From NCBI GenBank assembly GCA_021463505.1, contig JAJTYR010000010.1, forward strand, positions 17,009 through 81,008: a stretch of DNA of 64,000 nt, in the 5' to 3' direction. The stretch comes from Burkholderiaceae bacterium. GTDB taxonomy: Bacteria; Pseudomonadota; Gammaproteobacteria; Burkholderiales; Burkholderiaceae_E. Positions within the stretch are counted from its first letter, which is position 1; each line of letters opens with the position of its first letter. Below the pieces are notes generated by a model. The model had not been told where the DNA came from. It ran no database searches and was given only the letters and a program-made list of their open reading frames with translations. The translations under genes were made by a program, and so were the position numbers. Of the stretch, positions 52,092 to 60,951 are shown in pieces.

Positions 52092-52391
52092 TCAACCCGG
52101 AACCAGCTCGACGACTGCCTTCAGCCGCTCGTCGAGTTCCCGTTCAGCGAGCTTCAGGTCGAAGTCCGCCTGCAGGTTCAGCCAGTACTGCGGCGTCTGT
52201 CCGAACGCCCGTCCCAAGAGAAGCGCGAGTTCCGCCGTGACCGGCCGCGATCCGTTGACAACGTGCGATATACGCATCGGCGAGACACCGATCGCGCGCG
52301 CCAATCGGGCTTGGGAGAGTCCGAGTTCGCCGATGATCTCGCGAAGATACTCGCCGGGATGAACGGGAGGTAGTCCGCTCTTCGACGTCAT
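52092..52391 (-). CDS. higA: HigA-type antitoxin
   Basis: A 99-aa Xre helix-turn-helix protein with the HigA/VapI signature PPVHPGEYLREIIGELGLSQ, ISHVVNGSRPVTAELALLLG and FGQTPQYWLNLQADFDLKLA. It is intact although the toxin gene just upstream on the same strand (12 bp away) is broken. The ATG at 52391 with a GGTGG site is preferred over a GTG at 52400. It may now act as an orphan regulator that still binds its own promoter. Confidence 0.85.
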   Translation of the reverse strand: MTSKSGLPPVHPGEYLREIIGELGLSQARLARAIGVSPMRISHVVNGSRPVTAELALLLGRAFGQTPQYWLNLQADFDLKLAERELDERLKAVVELVPG

Positions 52392-52403
52392 TGAATCCAC
52401 CGC

Positions 52404-52596
52404 TCAGTGATAGTCGACGATCTCGACGTCGAATGCATCGCCGTCCTCGAAGCGAAAACACAAGCGCCAATTCGGGTGGCAGCATTCAATTGCCCCAAGC
52501 ACATCGCCGCGCGGCGCCGGGTTTCCGGCGGCATGCGTGCCGTACCACCCGCCCCGAAAAACATTCCGCCTCCGGATCGGCAAACGACCGGACCAT
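52404..52596 (-). pseudogene. higB: HigB toxin, shortened and frameshifted
   Basis: The start (MVRSFADPEAECFSGRVVRH) is the HigB/RelE N-terminus, but the frame stops after 36 residues. The next frame carries the family end NWRLCFRFEDGDAFDVEIVD plus YH. The two parts together cover only about 64 codons, where HigB has about 92, so there is a ~90-bp deletion as well as the frameshift. The catalytic middle is missing. The order higB-higA is the normal one. Confidence 0.65.
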
Positions 52597-52704
52597 GGTA
52601 TCACCAAATTGTTTATATCGCTCGCTTCGATCGATTTCTGTGGAAGCGATCCGGATGGTGCGGCGAGTCACGGATCCCGGGGGAGTCGACCGCATGGCCT
52701 ATAC

Positions 52705-52769
52705 GGCTGGGCAGCATCGTTGGCTCGGCGCTTGACGCCTGCATTGCCTTGTCGAAGTGGATCGCCTGA
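52705..52769 (+). pseudogene. Fragment of a DUF1640 gene, second copy (3' end only)
   Basis: The 3' end reads RLGSIVGSALDACIALSKWI and A then TGA, aligning over more than 60 bp with the membrane-helix end of the DUF1640 gene at 51743-51805 (offset 962 bp). Everything 5' of the helix is absent; the fragment directly abuts the broken higB region. It shows where the native stop codon of this gene family lies. Confidence 0.5.
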
Positions 52770-52940
52770 CTGCAGCCGGCATCAGGCCGACCGTACCAGT
52801 TACCGCGAAACCGAGCTCGCGGGCGATCGCCCTGCCGACCCGCTCGTCGAACAGCAGCAGACACGTCACGTCAAGGTTGACGGCGGCGCGGAGCACGCTC
52901 GCCTCGCCTTCGCCGAACACGGGGAACCATGGGATCGACC
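52770..52940 (-). pseudogene. DUF3368 (PIN-like) toxin fragment
   Basis: The minus strand reads GEGEASVLRAAVNLDVTCLL, then FDERVGRAIARELGFAVTGT and VGLMPAA, the C-terminal half of DUF3368 PIN-like toxins (GEAEAI...LIDERRGRR...LGLPVTGTLGVL). The N-terminal half with the first catalytic acids is missing and the frame to the right does not link to it. It lies just downstream of the UPF0175 remnant, the usual antitoxin-toxin order, so the pair was once a working module. Confidence 0.5.
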
Positions 52941-52945
52941 AGTGG

Positions 52946-53230
52946 TCAGGCGGATCTCGCCGGCCAGGCGTCGATATCCTGGAGATCTCCGCGCAGGCTC
53001 CGTGCGTCGCCCTTCACGGCGGGCATACCGATCCGCGACAGATGCCGGATGAAGTCGGCAAGCGCCATGCCGACCAGTCGGGCGACGCGACCCAGCGGCA
53101 AGGCATCGTCCTCGAGCGACACCGCGAGCACTGTCTGCACGCCGGGCCCGGCGAGGAGCGTTTCCTCGTCCAGGTGCATGAGCATCTGGCAGCCCGCACC
53201 CTGCCTTCGCAGATTGACCGCGGGCCTCCG
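52946..53230 (-). pseudogene. UPF0175/Phd antitoxin remnant, second copy
   Basis: The minus strand reads MLMHLDEETLLAGPGVQTVL, AVSLEDDALPLGRVARLVGM and ALADFIRHLSRIGMPAV, covering the complete UPF0175 helix-turn-helix part and the end of the Phd-like part. No start codon with a Phd N-terminus is found: upstream the frame is VIHHRRPAVNLRRQG without family likeness. DNA at 53151-53185 is nearly identical to 51910-51945 of the first copy. Probably non-functional. Confidence 0.5.
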
Positions 53231-53234
53231 GTGA

Positions 53235-53264
53235 TGTATTACTGTGCACTGAATCTGTAACACA
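53235..53264. promoter_or_regulatory. Imperfect inverted repeat upstream of the relB-like gene
   Basis: TGTATTAC (53235-53242) and GTAACACA (53257-53264) are inverted copies with one mismatch, 13 bp before the ATG at 53277; CAGGA at 53266-53270 may be the ribosome site. The place fits an autoregulatory operator. Confidence 0.35.
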
Positions 53265-53276
53265 TCAGGATGTAGC

Positions 53277-53564
53277 ATGAGTGAAGCCACCTTCACCTTT
53301 CGAGTCGATGAGTCCTTGAAGAACGAGTTCTCCGCGGCTGCCAAGGCGCGCGACCTCACCGGCGCGCAACTACTGCGCGCCTTCATGCGTGACGTCGTGC
53401 GGCAACGGCAGGAAGCAGCCGAGCACGACGCCTGGTTTCGCCGTCAGGTGCAGATCGGCCTGGACGCGGCCAACGCCGGCAACGTGATTCCGGCCACCGA
53501 GGTCGAAGCCGAAGCCGCTACCTGGCGTGCCGAAACCCGACGGCGGCTCGGCGATTCTGAATGA
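53277..53564 (+). CDS. RelB-type antitoxin
   Basis: A 95-aa ribbon-helix-helix protein: EATFTFRVDESLKNEFSAAA, then GAQLLRAFMRDVVRQRQEAA. The C-terminal part (VIPATEVEAEAATWRAETRR) is charged and should bind the toxin. It overlaps the next gene by ATGA. The pair is complete and stands directly beside decayed toxin-antitoxin remnants. Confidence 0.82.
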   Translation: MSEATFTFRVDESLKNEFSAAAKARDLTGAQLLRAFMRDVVRQRQEAAEHDAWFRRQVQIGLDAANAGNVIPATEVEAEAATWRAETRRRLGDSE

Positions 53565-53836
53565 GGCTGTCATGGTCGCAACCGGCGTTGGCTGACCGCA
53601 GGGCGATTCGCGCACTCATCGCTAGGGACAGTCCGGTTGCCGCGCTGGCCCTCGATGAGCTTCTCTCGGAGAAGGCTGCGCGCCTGATCGACCATCCGGG
53701 CTTGGGTCGCCCTGGACGTGTAGCCGGAACCCGCGAACTGGTCGCGCACCAGAACTACATTCTGGTCTATGACGTAGCTGGCGAATTTGTGCGCGTGCTG
53801 CGCATTCTCCACGCGGCCAGGCAGTGGCCGCCGTAG
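53561..53836 (+). CDS. RelE/ParE-family toxin
   Basis: A 91-aa toxin: LSWSQPALADRRAIRALIAR at the N-terminus, a middle DHPGLGRPGRVAGTRELVAH and the terminal strands NYILVYDVAGEFVRVLRILH plus AARQWPP. The GRxGRVxGTRELVxxxxYILVY wording is typical of ParE/RelE toxins. It is intact and coupled to its antitoxin. It lies 20 bp from the convergent phosphodiesterase gene. Confidence 0.85.
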   Translation: MRLSWSQPALADRRAIRALIARDSPVAALALDELLSEKAARLIDHPGLGRPGRVAGTRELVAHQNYILVYDVAGEFVRVLRILHAARQWPP

Positions 53837-53856
53837 GCATGAAGGCAGGAACCTCC

Positions 53857-54621
53857 CTACAACTCCAGCACATCCCCCCGTTCCAGCACCCGCGGCGAAA
53901 ACCTCCCCGCCCAGGCCTCGATCTCCCGCCCGATCGTCTCGCGGTCCGACGGCTTGAGGTGCGTGATGAGGATCTGCGGCTCGCGCTGCAGCTTGGCGAG
54001 TTCCTGCCCCAGCTGGATCGGAAACAGGTGCCTGGCGGTCACCGCGAGATCCTGCTCGCGGTTGGAGAACGCGGTCTCGATGATCAGGTACTTCAGGTTC
54101 GGCACGCCGTTCACCTGGCGCCAGAACTCGTCGTTCGGCCCGGTGTCGCCCGAGAAGACCAGCGCCGCCTCCTCGTTGTAGACGTGGAACGCGAGCGCGG
54201 GCACCGTGTGGCTGGCGGCGAGGCTGCGCACCCAGCGGCCGCCCACCTCCACCACGCTGCCGATCGACAGCGGCTCGAACACCATCCACGGACGTTCGTA
54301 ATGCGGGATCTCGGTGAAGTCGGGCCAGATCACCCAGTTGAAGATGTGCGTCTTCAGCGCCGCGATCGTCTCGGGCAGCGCGTGCACCACGAGCGGCTTG
54401 TCGCGCAGCGCGCCCACCGAGTCGACCAGCAGCGGCAGCGCCGCGACGTGGTCGAGGTGCGAGTGCGTGAGGAACACGTGATCGATCGCGGCGAGCTCGT
54501 CGATCGTCATGTCCTCCACGCCGGTCCCCGCGTCGAGCAGGACATCGTGATCGACGAGAAACGACGTGGTCCGGGCGCGGGCGCCGATGCCCCCGCTACA
54601 CCCCAGGACTCGTACCTTCAT
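53857..54621 (-). CDS. MBL-fold hydrolase, probable 3',5'-cyclic-nucleotide phosphodiesterase
   Basis: A 254-aa metallo-beta-lactamase-fold protein: VRVLGCSGGIGARARTTSFL at the start, VLLDAGTGVEDMT, the metal site VFLTHSHLDHVAALPLLVDS near residue 75, ASHTVPALAFHV, LVFSGDTGPNDEFW with its Asp, and ILITHLKPSD near the end. The HxHxDH and the ITHLK close are those of bacterial class II-like cAMP phosphodiesterases. It overlaps by 26 bp the adenylate cyclase gene just upstream on the same strand, so synthesis and breakdown of cAMP may be coupled. Confidence 0.75.
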   Translation of the reverse strand: MKVRVLGCSGGIGARARTTSFLVDHDVLLDAGTGVEDMTIDELAAIDHVFLTHSHLDHVAALPLLVDSVGALRDKPLVVHALPETIAALKTHIFNWVIWPDFTEIPHYERPWMVFEPLSIGSVVEVGGRWVRSLAASHTVPALAFHVYNEEAALVFSGDTGPNDEFWRQVNGVPNLKYLIIETAFSNREQDLAVTARHLFPIQLGQELAKLQREPQILITHLKPSDRETIGREIEAWAGRFSPRVLERGDVLEL

Positions 54622-56614
54622 GCAAGGCTTCCCTGGCGTCGCCTGCAACCTGCATCGATGCCGGCATCGGCCGCGTGACGGCAGCTTCGGCACCCACTCT
54701 GCGCCCGGCCATGGGCACGAACACCCTGACCGACTCGGCGCGCCCCGCAACCGTGGCGTGCGCCAGCTCCGAAAACGCGTGCTGGCGGCAGCGCCTTACC
54801 GTGGCCTCGCCGACGAGGAGCGGCACCTCGTACTGTTTGGTCAGACCCTCCAGGCGCGAGGCAAGGTTCACTGCGTCGCCGACCGCAGTGTACGCGCGAC
54901 GCAATTTCGAGCCCATGTCGCCGACCCGCGCCACGCCAGTATTCACGCCGATGCCGATCGCCAGCGGCGGCAGGCCGCGCGCGCGCAGCGCGTCGGACAT
55001 CCGGCGCACCTCGACCTGCATCGCGAGTGCCGCCGACACCGCGTGGTCGGCGTGCGCCGGGTCGTCGATCGGGGCTCCCCAGAAAGCCATCACCGCATCG
55101 CCCATGTACTTGTCGACGGTGCCGCGATGCGCGTGGATTACTTCGGTCATGCCGGTGAGGAAGGCGTTCAGGTACTCGCGCAACGCTTCCGGTTCCATGG
55201 TCTCGGCGATCCGCGTGAACCCGCGGATGTCGGCGAACAGGATCGTGAGCTCGCGGTTCGTGCTCTGCCCGATCCGCCAGGCAAACGGGTCACGCGCCAT
55301 CTGCTCGACCAGCTCGGGCGACAGGTATTCCCCGAAGAGCTGCATCATCGCGCGCCGCGCGCGGCCCTCCGACAGCCAGCCCGCGGCCAGGTTGAACAGC
55401 CCGAGGGTCAGCACTGCGGCCAGCGATGCCGACAAAGGCAGCACCTGGCCCAGGTTCGAATACGCGATCGTGTTGATGCCGGCCAGCGCCATGGCGCCGA
55501 CCACGCTCGCAAGCACCGCGCCAAGCGCCGCCAGCGCGGGCAGCACGAGCGCAAGCAGGCCCGCGACGGTGAGCGTGGCGAGCGCCGCGATCGCGGGCGC
55601 CCCGGCCGGGCGCTGCTTGATCCGGGCGTCGAGCGCCCCCGAAAGCAGCGACGCGTGGATCTCCACCCCCGGGAACACTTCGCTCACCGGCGTGGCGCGC
55701 AGGTCGGTCAGCCCGGGCGCGGTGGTGCCCACCAGCACGATGCGATCGCGCAGCAGATTCCAGTCGATGCGCCCGTCGAGCACGTCGCTGGCCGACAGGT
55801 AGCGAAAGCGCCCGCCGTTGGCCCCGCCGCGTCCGGCCAGCGGCACCATCGCGGTGAAACCCGCCGAGACCGGAAACACCGCTTGCCCTCGCGTGCCGTC
55901 GAGCACGAGCCGATCACCGCGCACCGCCAGCGACGCGTGGCCGAGGTATTCGCGCAGCACCGCCACGGCCAGCGAGTCGTAGACCGCACCGCCATAGCCG
56001 ATCAGCAGCGGCAGCGCACGGATCACGCCATCGGGATCGAGCCCGCCGCCGAGGAACGGATTGAAGAAGCCCGAGGCACGCGCGGCACGCTGCAACTCGG
56101 CCAGGTTCGCGCCATAGCCGCTGGCGTGGGTGATGCGCGGCGCGAGTTCGCGCGCCGCCTCCCCGTCGTACAACGGCGCGGGCAACGCGCCGCTGGTGCG
56201 CTCCTCGCGGTCGCTGGTGAAGTAGTAGCCGAGCACCACCGGCCGCTCGGCCAGCGTGCGCGCGAGCCGCGCATCATCATCGGTACCCGCCTGGCGTTCG
56301 GCAAACAGAATGTCCAGGCCCACCACCGCTGCGCCCCCGCGATCGACCAGCGCCTGCACCAGTGCAGCGATCGTCGCACGATCCCACGGCCAGCGGCCAC
56401 GCTCGGCCAGGCTGCGCTCGTCGATGTCGATGATGACGATACGATCGTCGGGCGCTGGTGCGGCGATGCGCTGGCGGCCGTCGTAGAGGTGGCGGTCGAG
56501 CGTCGACAGCCCATCGATCCTCAGCGCTCCGAGATCGGCCGCGACGAACGCGGCAACGATCGCCACGCCGGCCATCGCGCGCCAGAACCGCGAACGTTGT
56601 AGCGGAGACATCAC
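54596..56614 (-). CDS. CHASE2-domain adenylate cyclase
   Basis: A 672-aa membrane-bound class III cyclase. A first membrane helix near residue 12 precedes an extracytoplasmic CHASE2 sensor (residues ~35-330: RIVIIDIDERSLAERGRWPW, VVGLDILFAER). Three membrane helices (~335-420) follow, then the cyclase domain (~450-640) with metal Asp residues in LTILFADIRGFTRIAE and DKYMGDAVMAFWGAP. The Lys before MGD, the Asp in VGDAVNLASRLEG and the Asn/Arg of VNLASR make it a complete, adenine-specific cyclase by motif. It is transcribed after an FHA gene and before a phosphodiesterase candidate. Confidence 0.9.
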   Translation of the reverse strand: MMSPLQRSRFWRAMAGVAIVAAFVAADLGALRIDGLSTLDRHLYDGRQRIAAPAPDDRIVIIDIDERSLAERGRWPWDRATIAALVQALVDRGGAAVVGLDILFAERQAGTDDDARLARTLAERPVVLGYYFTSDREERTSGALPAPLYDGEAARELAPRITHASGYGANLAELQRAARASGFFNPFLGGGLDPDGVIRALPLLIGYGGAVYDSLAVAVLREYLGHASLAVRGDRLVLDGTRGQAVFPVSAGFTAMVPLAGRGGANGGRFRYLSASDVLDGRIDWNLLRDRIVLVGTTAPGLTDLRATPVSEVFPGVEIHASLLSGALDARIKQRPAGAPAIAALATLTVAGLLALVLPALAALGAVLASVVGAMALAGINTIAYSNLGQVLPLSASLAAVLTLGLFNLAAGWLSEGRARRAMMQLFGEYLSPELVEQMARDPFAWRIGQSTNRELTILFADIRGFTRIAETMEPEALREYLNAFLTGMTEVIHAHRGTVDKYMGDAVMAFWGAPIDDPAHADHAVSAALAMQVEVRRMSDALRARGLPPLAIGIGVNTGVARVGDMGSKLRRAYTAVGDAVNLASRLEGLTKQYEVPLLVGEATVRRCRQHAFSELAHATVAGRAESVRVFVPMAGRRVGAEAAVTRPMPASMQVAGDAREALHEGTSPGV

Positions 56615-56634
56615 CGGACCGGTCCGCCCGGGCG

Positions 56635-57273
56635 CTATTCACCGAGCCGGAAGCGCAGCATCACGCCGGCCAGCTCGATCCGGTCGCCGTCGGCAATCTG
56701 CCGCGCAGCCAGGCCGATCGCCTCGCCGTTGATCCGCGGAAACACGGGGCCCTCGAGGTGAGTCATGAAGAACCGCCCCTTGCGACGCGCAACCACCGCC
56801 ACCTGCTCGGCCTGGCCGGCCAGGCGGGTGACCGGGCGGTCGATGCACTGCACGGTGCCGGCCAGCGGTCCGCTCAGGAAGTCGACGAAAGCGGTCGGAG
56901 CGCGCGCCTCGGACAGCAACACCGCGCCCAGTGCCGCGTGATCGAGCACGTAACGCAGGCGGTAGATACCGATGTCGATCACGTCACCGTCGCACAGCAC
57001 GCGCTGGGCCACCGGCAGGCCGTTGACCAGCGTGCCATTGCGGCTATCGAGATCGTGAACCACGCTCTCCGTGCCGCGGGTGCGCACCAGCGCATGCTCG
57101 CCGCTCACGGTGAGGTCGTCCAGTGCGATGTCGTTGTACGGGCGTCGACCGATGCTCAGGCACTCCTTCAGCACGGGCACGACGCGCAGCGGCACCTGGC
57201 CGCTGCTCACCAGCAGGCGGATCGCGGTTGCGGCCTCGCGGTCGCGCATTCCGGGCTGTTCGGCATCGGCCAT
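56635..57273 (-). CDS. FHA-domain protein
   Basis: A 212-aa protein with an FHA domain at ~40-105: LSIGRRPYNDIALDDLTVSG with the phosphothreonine-binding Arg and Ser, then EHALVRTRGTESVVHDLDSR and NGTLVNGLPV. A second, more degenerate FHA-like half (~125-210: RKGRFFMTHLEGPVFPRING, then DGDRIELAGVMLRFRL) lacks the GR-S core. FHA proteins bind phosphothreonine peptides, so a Ser/Thr kinase may exist nearby outside the window. It ends 20 bp before the cyclase gene and is likely the first gene of the FHA-cyclase-phosphodiesterase run. Confidence 0.85.
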   Translation of the reverse strand: MADAEQPGMRDREAATAIRLLVSSGQVPLRVVPVLKECLSIGRRPYNDIALDDLTVSGEHALVRTRGTESVVHDLDSRNGTLVNGLPVAQRVLCDGDVIDIGIYRLRYVLDHAALGAVLLSEARAPTAFVDFLSGPLAGTVQCIDRPVTRLAGQAEQVAVVARRKGRFFMTHLEGPVFPRINGEAIGLAARQIADGDRIELAGVMLRFRLGE

Positions 57274-57365
57274 GATGTCCAGCAGGCTACCGTCGGGCCT
57301 GAAGAGGCCCGAGGAACTATTTCATGAACGGCCGTTCGGCTGTGCCGGACGGTGAAGGCACGCCA

Positions 57366-57384
57366 CGCCGGCGCATCGCCGGCG
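57366..57384 (-). terminator. Possible terminator after terC
   Basis: CGCCGGCG (57366-57373) and CGCCGGCG (57377-57384) pair over 8 bp with a 3-nt loop, 29 bp downstream of the terC stop. Another 7-bp stem (CGGGCCT/AGGCCCG, 57294-57311) lies just upstream of the FHA gene. Neither has a clear T-run. Confidence 0.35.
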
Positions 57385-57413
57385 CGACAGTGCGCGCCGG
57401 CCGATTCGAAGGC

Positions 57414-58133
57414 TCAATCGGCGTGGACGGCCGGCTTGCGGCGCGCGCCGAGCACCTTGCCGATCAAGACCACCAGCGCCGCGCCCGCAACGGCGACCCC
57501 ATAGTGAACGGGCGCACTCGGCTCGCCGATCGCGCGAACGGTGGCGATGTCGGTGATCATCATGCCGCCGGCAATCCAGCCCAGCAGCGCGCCGCCCAGC
57601 GTGATGACGACCGGAAAGCGCTCGAGCAGCTTGAGCACCAGGGTGCTGCCCCAGACGATCAGCGGAATGCTGACGATCAGGCCGAAGATCACCAGGCCCA
57701 TCTGGTGATCGGGATCGGCCTGCTGCGCGGCACCAGCGATCGCGATCACGTTGTCGAGGCTCATCACCAGGTCGGCGACGATGATCGTCTTGATCGCCGA
57801 CCACAGCGTGGCGCCGCCCTGCAGGTTGCCGTGCTCGTCTTCGTTGCCCGGCAGCAGCAGCTTGACGCCGATCCAGACGAGCAGCGCACCGCCCACCAGC
57901 TTCAGGTACGGCACCTGCAGCAGCGCGACCGCGAACGCGATCAGGATCACCCGCAGGACGATGGCGCCGGCAGTGCCCCACAGGATGCCCTTCATCCGCT
58001 GCTGCTTCGGCAGGTTGCGGCAGGCCAGTGCGATCACCACCGCGTTGTCGCCGCCCAGCAGGATGTCGATCAGGATGATCTGGAGGACGGCCCCCCAGTG
58101 CATCGTCGTCAGGAACTCGATCGCGGCCTCCAT
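57414..58133 (-). CDS. TerC/YjbE-family membrane protein
   Basis: A 239-aa polytopic membrane protein: IILIDILLGGDNAVVIALAC near the N-terminus and IIVADLVMSLDNVIAIAGAA near the middle, two GDN/SLDN motifs with acidic residues that bind metal in this family, between about seven helices. TerC proteins relate to tellurium resistance or manganese handling. A cytoplasmic PGNEDEHGN loop separates the repeats. It follows sucD by 12 bp, as in many Burkholderiales, which suggests read-through from the sucCD transcript. Confidence 0.88.
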   Translation of the reverse strand: MEAAIEFLTTMHWGAVLQIILIDILLGGDNAVVIALACRNLPKQQRMKGILWGTAGAIVLRVILIAFAVALLQVPYLKLVGGALLVWIGVKLLLPGNEDEHGNLQGGATLWSAIKTIIVADLVMSLDNVIAIAGAAQQADPDHQMGLVIFGLIVSIPLIVWGSTLVLKLLERFPVVITLGGALLGWIAGGMMITDIATVRAIGEPSAPVHYGVAVAGAALVVLIGKVLGARRKPAVHAD

Positions 58134-58145
58134 CGCGACCGACTC

Positions 58146-59027
58146 CTACAACACTTTCTTCAGCAACTGGCCCATCTCGGACGGGTCGCGGGTGACCCGG
58201 ATGCCGCAGGCTTCCATCACCGCGAGCTTCTCCTGCGCGGTGCCCTTGCCCCCCGAGATGATCGCACCCGCGTGGCCCATCCGCTTGCCCGGGGGCGCGG
58301 TGACGCCGGCGATGAAGCCGACCACCGGTTTCTTCATGTTGGCCTTCACCCACTCGGCGGCCTCTTCTTCGTCGGAGCCGCCGATCTCGCCAATCATGAC
58401 CACGGCGTCGGTGTCGGGGTCTTCGTTGAACAGCCGCAGCACGTCGACGTGCTTCAGGCCGTTGACCGGGTCGCCGCCGATGCCGACTGCACTCGACTGG
58501 CCGAGTCCGAGTGCAGTGAGTTGCGCGACCGCCTCGTAGGTGAGCGTGCCCGATCGCGAGACCACACCGATGCGCCCCTTGCGATGGATGTGGCCGGGCA
58601 TGATGCCGATCTTCAGCTCGTCGGGCGTGATCACGCCCGGGCAATTCGGACCGAGCAGCAGCGTCTTGTGGTTGCCGCGGCGCATGCGGTCGCGCACCAC
58701 GATCATGTCACGCACCGGAATGCCCTCGGTGATGCAGATGACCAGGTCGAGGTCGGCCTCCACTGCTTCCCAGATCGCATCGGCCGCGCCCGCCGGCGGC
58801 ACGTAGACCACCGAGACGGTGGCGCCGGTCTTTGCCCGCGCTTCCTTGACGTTCGCGAAGATCGGGATGCCTTCGAAGTCTTCGCCGGCCTTCTTCGGGT
58901 TCACGCCGGCGACGAAGCCGGCCTTGCCGTTGGCGTAGTCGCGGCACATCCGCGTGTGAAACTGACCCGTCTTGCCGGTGATGCCCTGCGTGACGACCTT
59001 GGTGTCCCGGTTGATCAGGATCGACAT
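58146..59027 (-). CDS. sucD: Succinate-CoA ligase (ADP-forming) alpha subunit
   Basis: A 293-aa TCA-cycle enzyme: [20 protein letters not shown] at the start, [59 protein letters not shown] and the active His in [19 protein letters not shown] near residue 250. The start at 59027 gives the standard N-terminus [14 protein letters not shown]. It follows sucC by 14 bp; the two subunits form the heteromer. Confidence 0.95.
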   Translation of the reverse strand: MSILINRDTKVVTQGITGKTGQFHTRMCRDYANGKAGFVAGVNPKKAGEDFEGIPIFANVKEARAKTGATVSVVYVPPAGAADAIWEAVEADLDLVICITEGIPVRDMIVVRDRMRRGNHKTLLLGPNCPGVITPDELKIGIMPGHIHRKGRIGVVSRSGTLTYEAVAQLTALGLGQSSAVGIGGDPVNGLKHVDVLRLFNEDPDTDAVVMIGEIGGSDEEEAAEWVKANMKKPVVGFIAGVTAPPGKRMGHAGAIISGGKGTAQEKLAVMEACGIRVTRDPSEMGQLLKKVL

Positions 59028-59041
59028 GCTCAGTCTCCGTT

Positions 59042-60202
59042 TCAGCGGGCGGCGGCAACGACTTTCTGCGCCGCCTCGGCCATCGTGTCGGCCGAGATGA
59101 TCGGCAGGCCGGACTCGGCCAGCATCCTGCGGCCCAGTTCCTCGTTCGTGCCCTTCATGCGCACCACCAGCGGCACCTTCAGGCCGACCGCCTTGCTGGC
59201 GGCGATCACACCCTCGGCAATCACGTCGCAACGCATGATGCCGCCGAAGATGTTCACCAGGATCGCCCGGAGATTCGGATTGCGCAGCATGATCTTGAAC
59301 GCTTCAGTGACTTTCTCGGTGGTGGCGCCCCCGCCCACGTCGAGGAAGTTGGCCGGCTCGCCACCGAACAGCTTGATCGTGTCCATCGTGGCCATCGCCA
59401 GGCCCGCCCCGTTGACCAGGCACCCGATGTTGCCGTCGAGCTGGATGTAGGCGAGATCGAACTTCGAGGCCTCGATCTCGGCCGGGTCTTCCTCGTCGAG
59501 GTCGCGCAACGCGACGATCTCCGGATGGCGGAACAGCGCATTCGCGTCGAAGTTCAGCTTCGCGTCGAGCGCGATCACGTTCCCGTCGCCGGTGAGGATC
59601 AGCGGATTGATTTCGGCGAGCGACGCGTCGGTGTCCCAGAATGCACTGTACAGGCCCTGCAGCACGCGGCGCGCCTGCGGCAGACTCGCTTCGGGCACGC
59701 CGATCTTGCGCGCAACCTGGTCGGACTCGCCGTCGGCAAGCCCCACCATCGGGTCGACGAACACCTTGTGGATTTTCTCCGGCGTGTGCGCGGCCACTTC
59801 CTCGATGTCCATGCCCCCCTCGCTGGAAGCCATCAGGCACACCCGCTGCGTGACGCGATCGACCACCATGCCGACGTACAGTTCCTTGCGGATGTCGGCA
59901 CCCTCTTCGATCAGCAACCGGCGCACCTTCTGGCCCTCGGGACCGGTCTGGTGCGTCTTCAGTTGCATGCCCAGGATCTGGCCGGAGAGCAGCCGCACCT
60001 CGTCGATCGAGCGCGCGAGCTTCACGCCACCGCCCTTGCCGCGCCCCCCCGCGTGGATCTGCGCCTTGACCACCCAGACCGGGCCGCCCAGGGCCTCGGC
60101 GGCGCGGACTGCCTCATCCACCGAGAAGCATGGAATGCCGCGCGGCACCGCAACGCCATATTTCTTCAGGATCTCCTTGCCCTGGTACTCATGGATCTTC
60201 AC
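59042..60202 (-). CDS. sucC: Succinate-CoA ligase (ADP-forming) beta subunit
   Basis: A 386-aa ATP-grasp enzyme starting at [63 protein letters not shown] and [20 protein letters not shown], then [19 protein letters not shown] near the end. The GTG overlaps the DUF2889 gene stop (GTGA), an unusual but consistent coupling. The whole length matches SucC. With SucD it makes succinate and ATP from succinyl-CoA. Confidence 0.95.
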   Translation of the reverse strand: MKIHEYQGKEILKKYGVAVPRGIPCFSVDEAVRAAEALGGPVWVVKAQIHAGGRGKGGGVKLARSIDEVRLLSGQILGMQLKTHQTGPEGQKVRRLLIEEGADIRKELYVGMVVDRVTQRVCLMASSEGGMDIEEVAAHTPEKIHKVFVDPMVGLADGESDQVARKIGVPEASLPQARRVLQGLYSAFWDTDASLAEINPLILTGDGNVIALDAKLNFDANALFRHPEIVALRDLDEEDPAEIEASKFDLAYIQLDGNIGCLVNGAGLAMATMDTIKLFGGEPANFLDVGGGATTEKVTEAFKIMLRNPNLRAILVNIFGGIMRCDVIAEGVIAASKAVGLKVPLVVRMKGTNEELGRRMLAESGLPIISADTMAEAAQKVVAAAR

Positions 60203-60813
60203 GGTCGTTCCTCTGTCGAAACACGGGAATCCGGGTCGCTGGCGGGTTCGTCGCCAGCCTGGAACCAGGTGGGCAAATAGCGCTCGACCACCGGGCCGTC
60301 GCTGCGCCAGGCGTGACAGCGATCGATCATGAACGGTCGTGGCGGCCTGCCGCCTGCGCGTTCGATCTGCTCGTGGCGACGCCACTCGTCGCCCGCCATC
60401 GCCTGCACGGCGGCGGTCGGCAGCACCTGCGCCAGTTCGGTCATGTGCGTGCAGCCGGCAATGCCGCCCAGACGCTCGCGCACGCCCGAACGAAATCCGC
60501 GCAGCAGGTTCAATCCGATGAGACGCCGGTAGTCGGGGACGACCCGCTCGCAGACGCCGCGATACGGCACCGCGTCGGACACTGCAACGGCGTCGATCAC
60601 CTCGCAGGCCTCGTCGATCGTGACGCGCAGCCGCATCAGGTGCACTGGTTCGCCGGCCGGGCGCACGCCACTGTGCAGCGGCGTGTCGTGCGGCTTCACA
60701 TCGACCAGTTCGGCTTCGAGATCCCAGGTGCCGTCGGCGCGCCGGAACGCGTCGACGCGCACCGATCGCGTGTGCATCGGTGTGCGCGGGCAATCGGGCG
60801 GGGGCAGCGGCAT
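60199..60813 (-). CDS. DUF2889-family protein
   Basis: A 204-aa protein of unknown function with the DUF2889 wording: [20 protein letters not shown] at the start, [40 protein letters not shown] and [20 protein letters not shown]. The C-T-H motif and repeated Cys/His are conserved in the family and suggest metal binding. Its place between recX and sucC is constant in Burkholderiales. The start at 60813 (MPLPPPDC) gives the family N-terminus. The gap back to recX (60814-60951) shows nothing recognised. Confidence 0.8.
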   Translation of the reverse strand: MPLPPPDCPRTPMHTRSVRVDAFRRADGTWDLEAELVDVKPHDTPLHSGVRPAGEPVHLMRLRVTIDEACEVIDAVAVSDAVPYRGVCERVVPDYRRLIGLNLLRGFRSGVRERLGGIAGCTHMTELAQVLPTAAVQAMAGDEWRRHEQIERAGGRPPRPFMIDRCHAWRSDGPVVERYLPTWFQAGDEPASDPDSRVSTEERP

Positions 60814-60951
60814 GCTTGCGAGAGGCGGTCGGCGAGTCTGACGGCCACGAATCTGGCGGCCACGACAGCGGTCATCGGCGCCCGGGGGCGGAAAGCGACG
60901 GAGTTTAGCATGCGCATCGGTGTCGATGCTGCGACGCCGCATCCCGACCGT

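Noticed and set aside
57294..57311. 7-bp stem with GAAG loop before the FHA gene as a riboregulator
   Set aside because: No further pairing, no T-run and no family match; kept only as a comment under the terC terminator.
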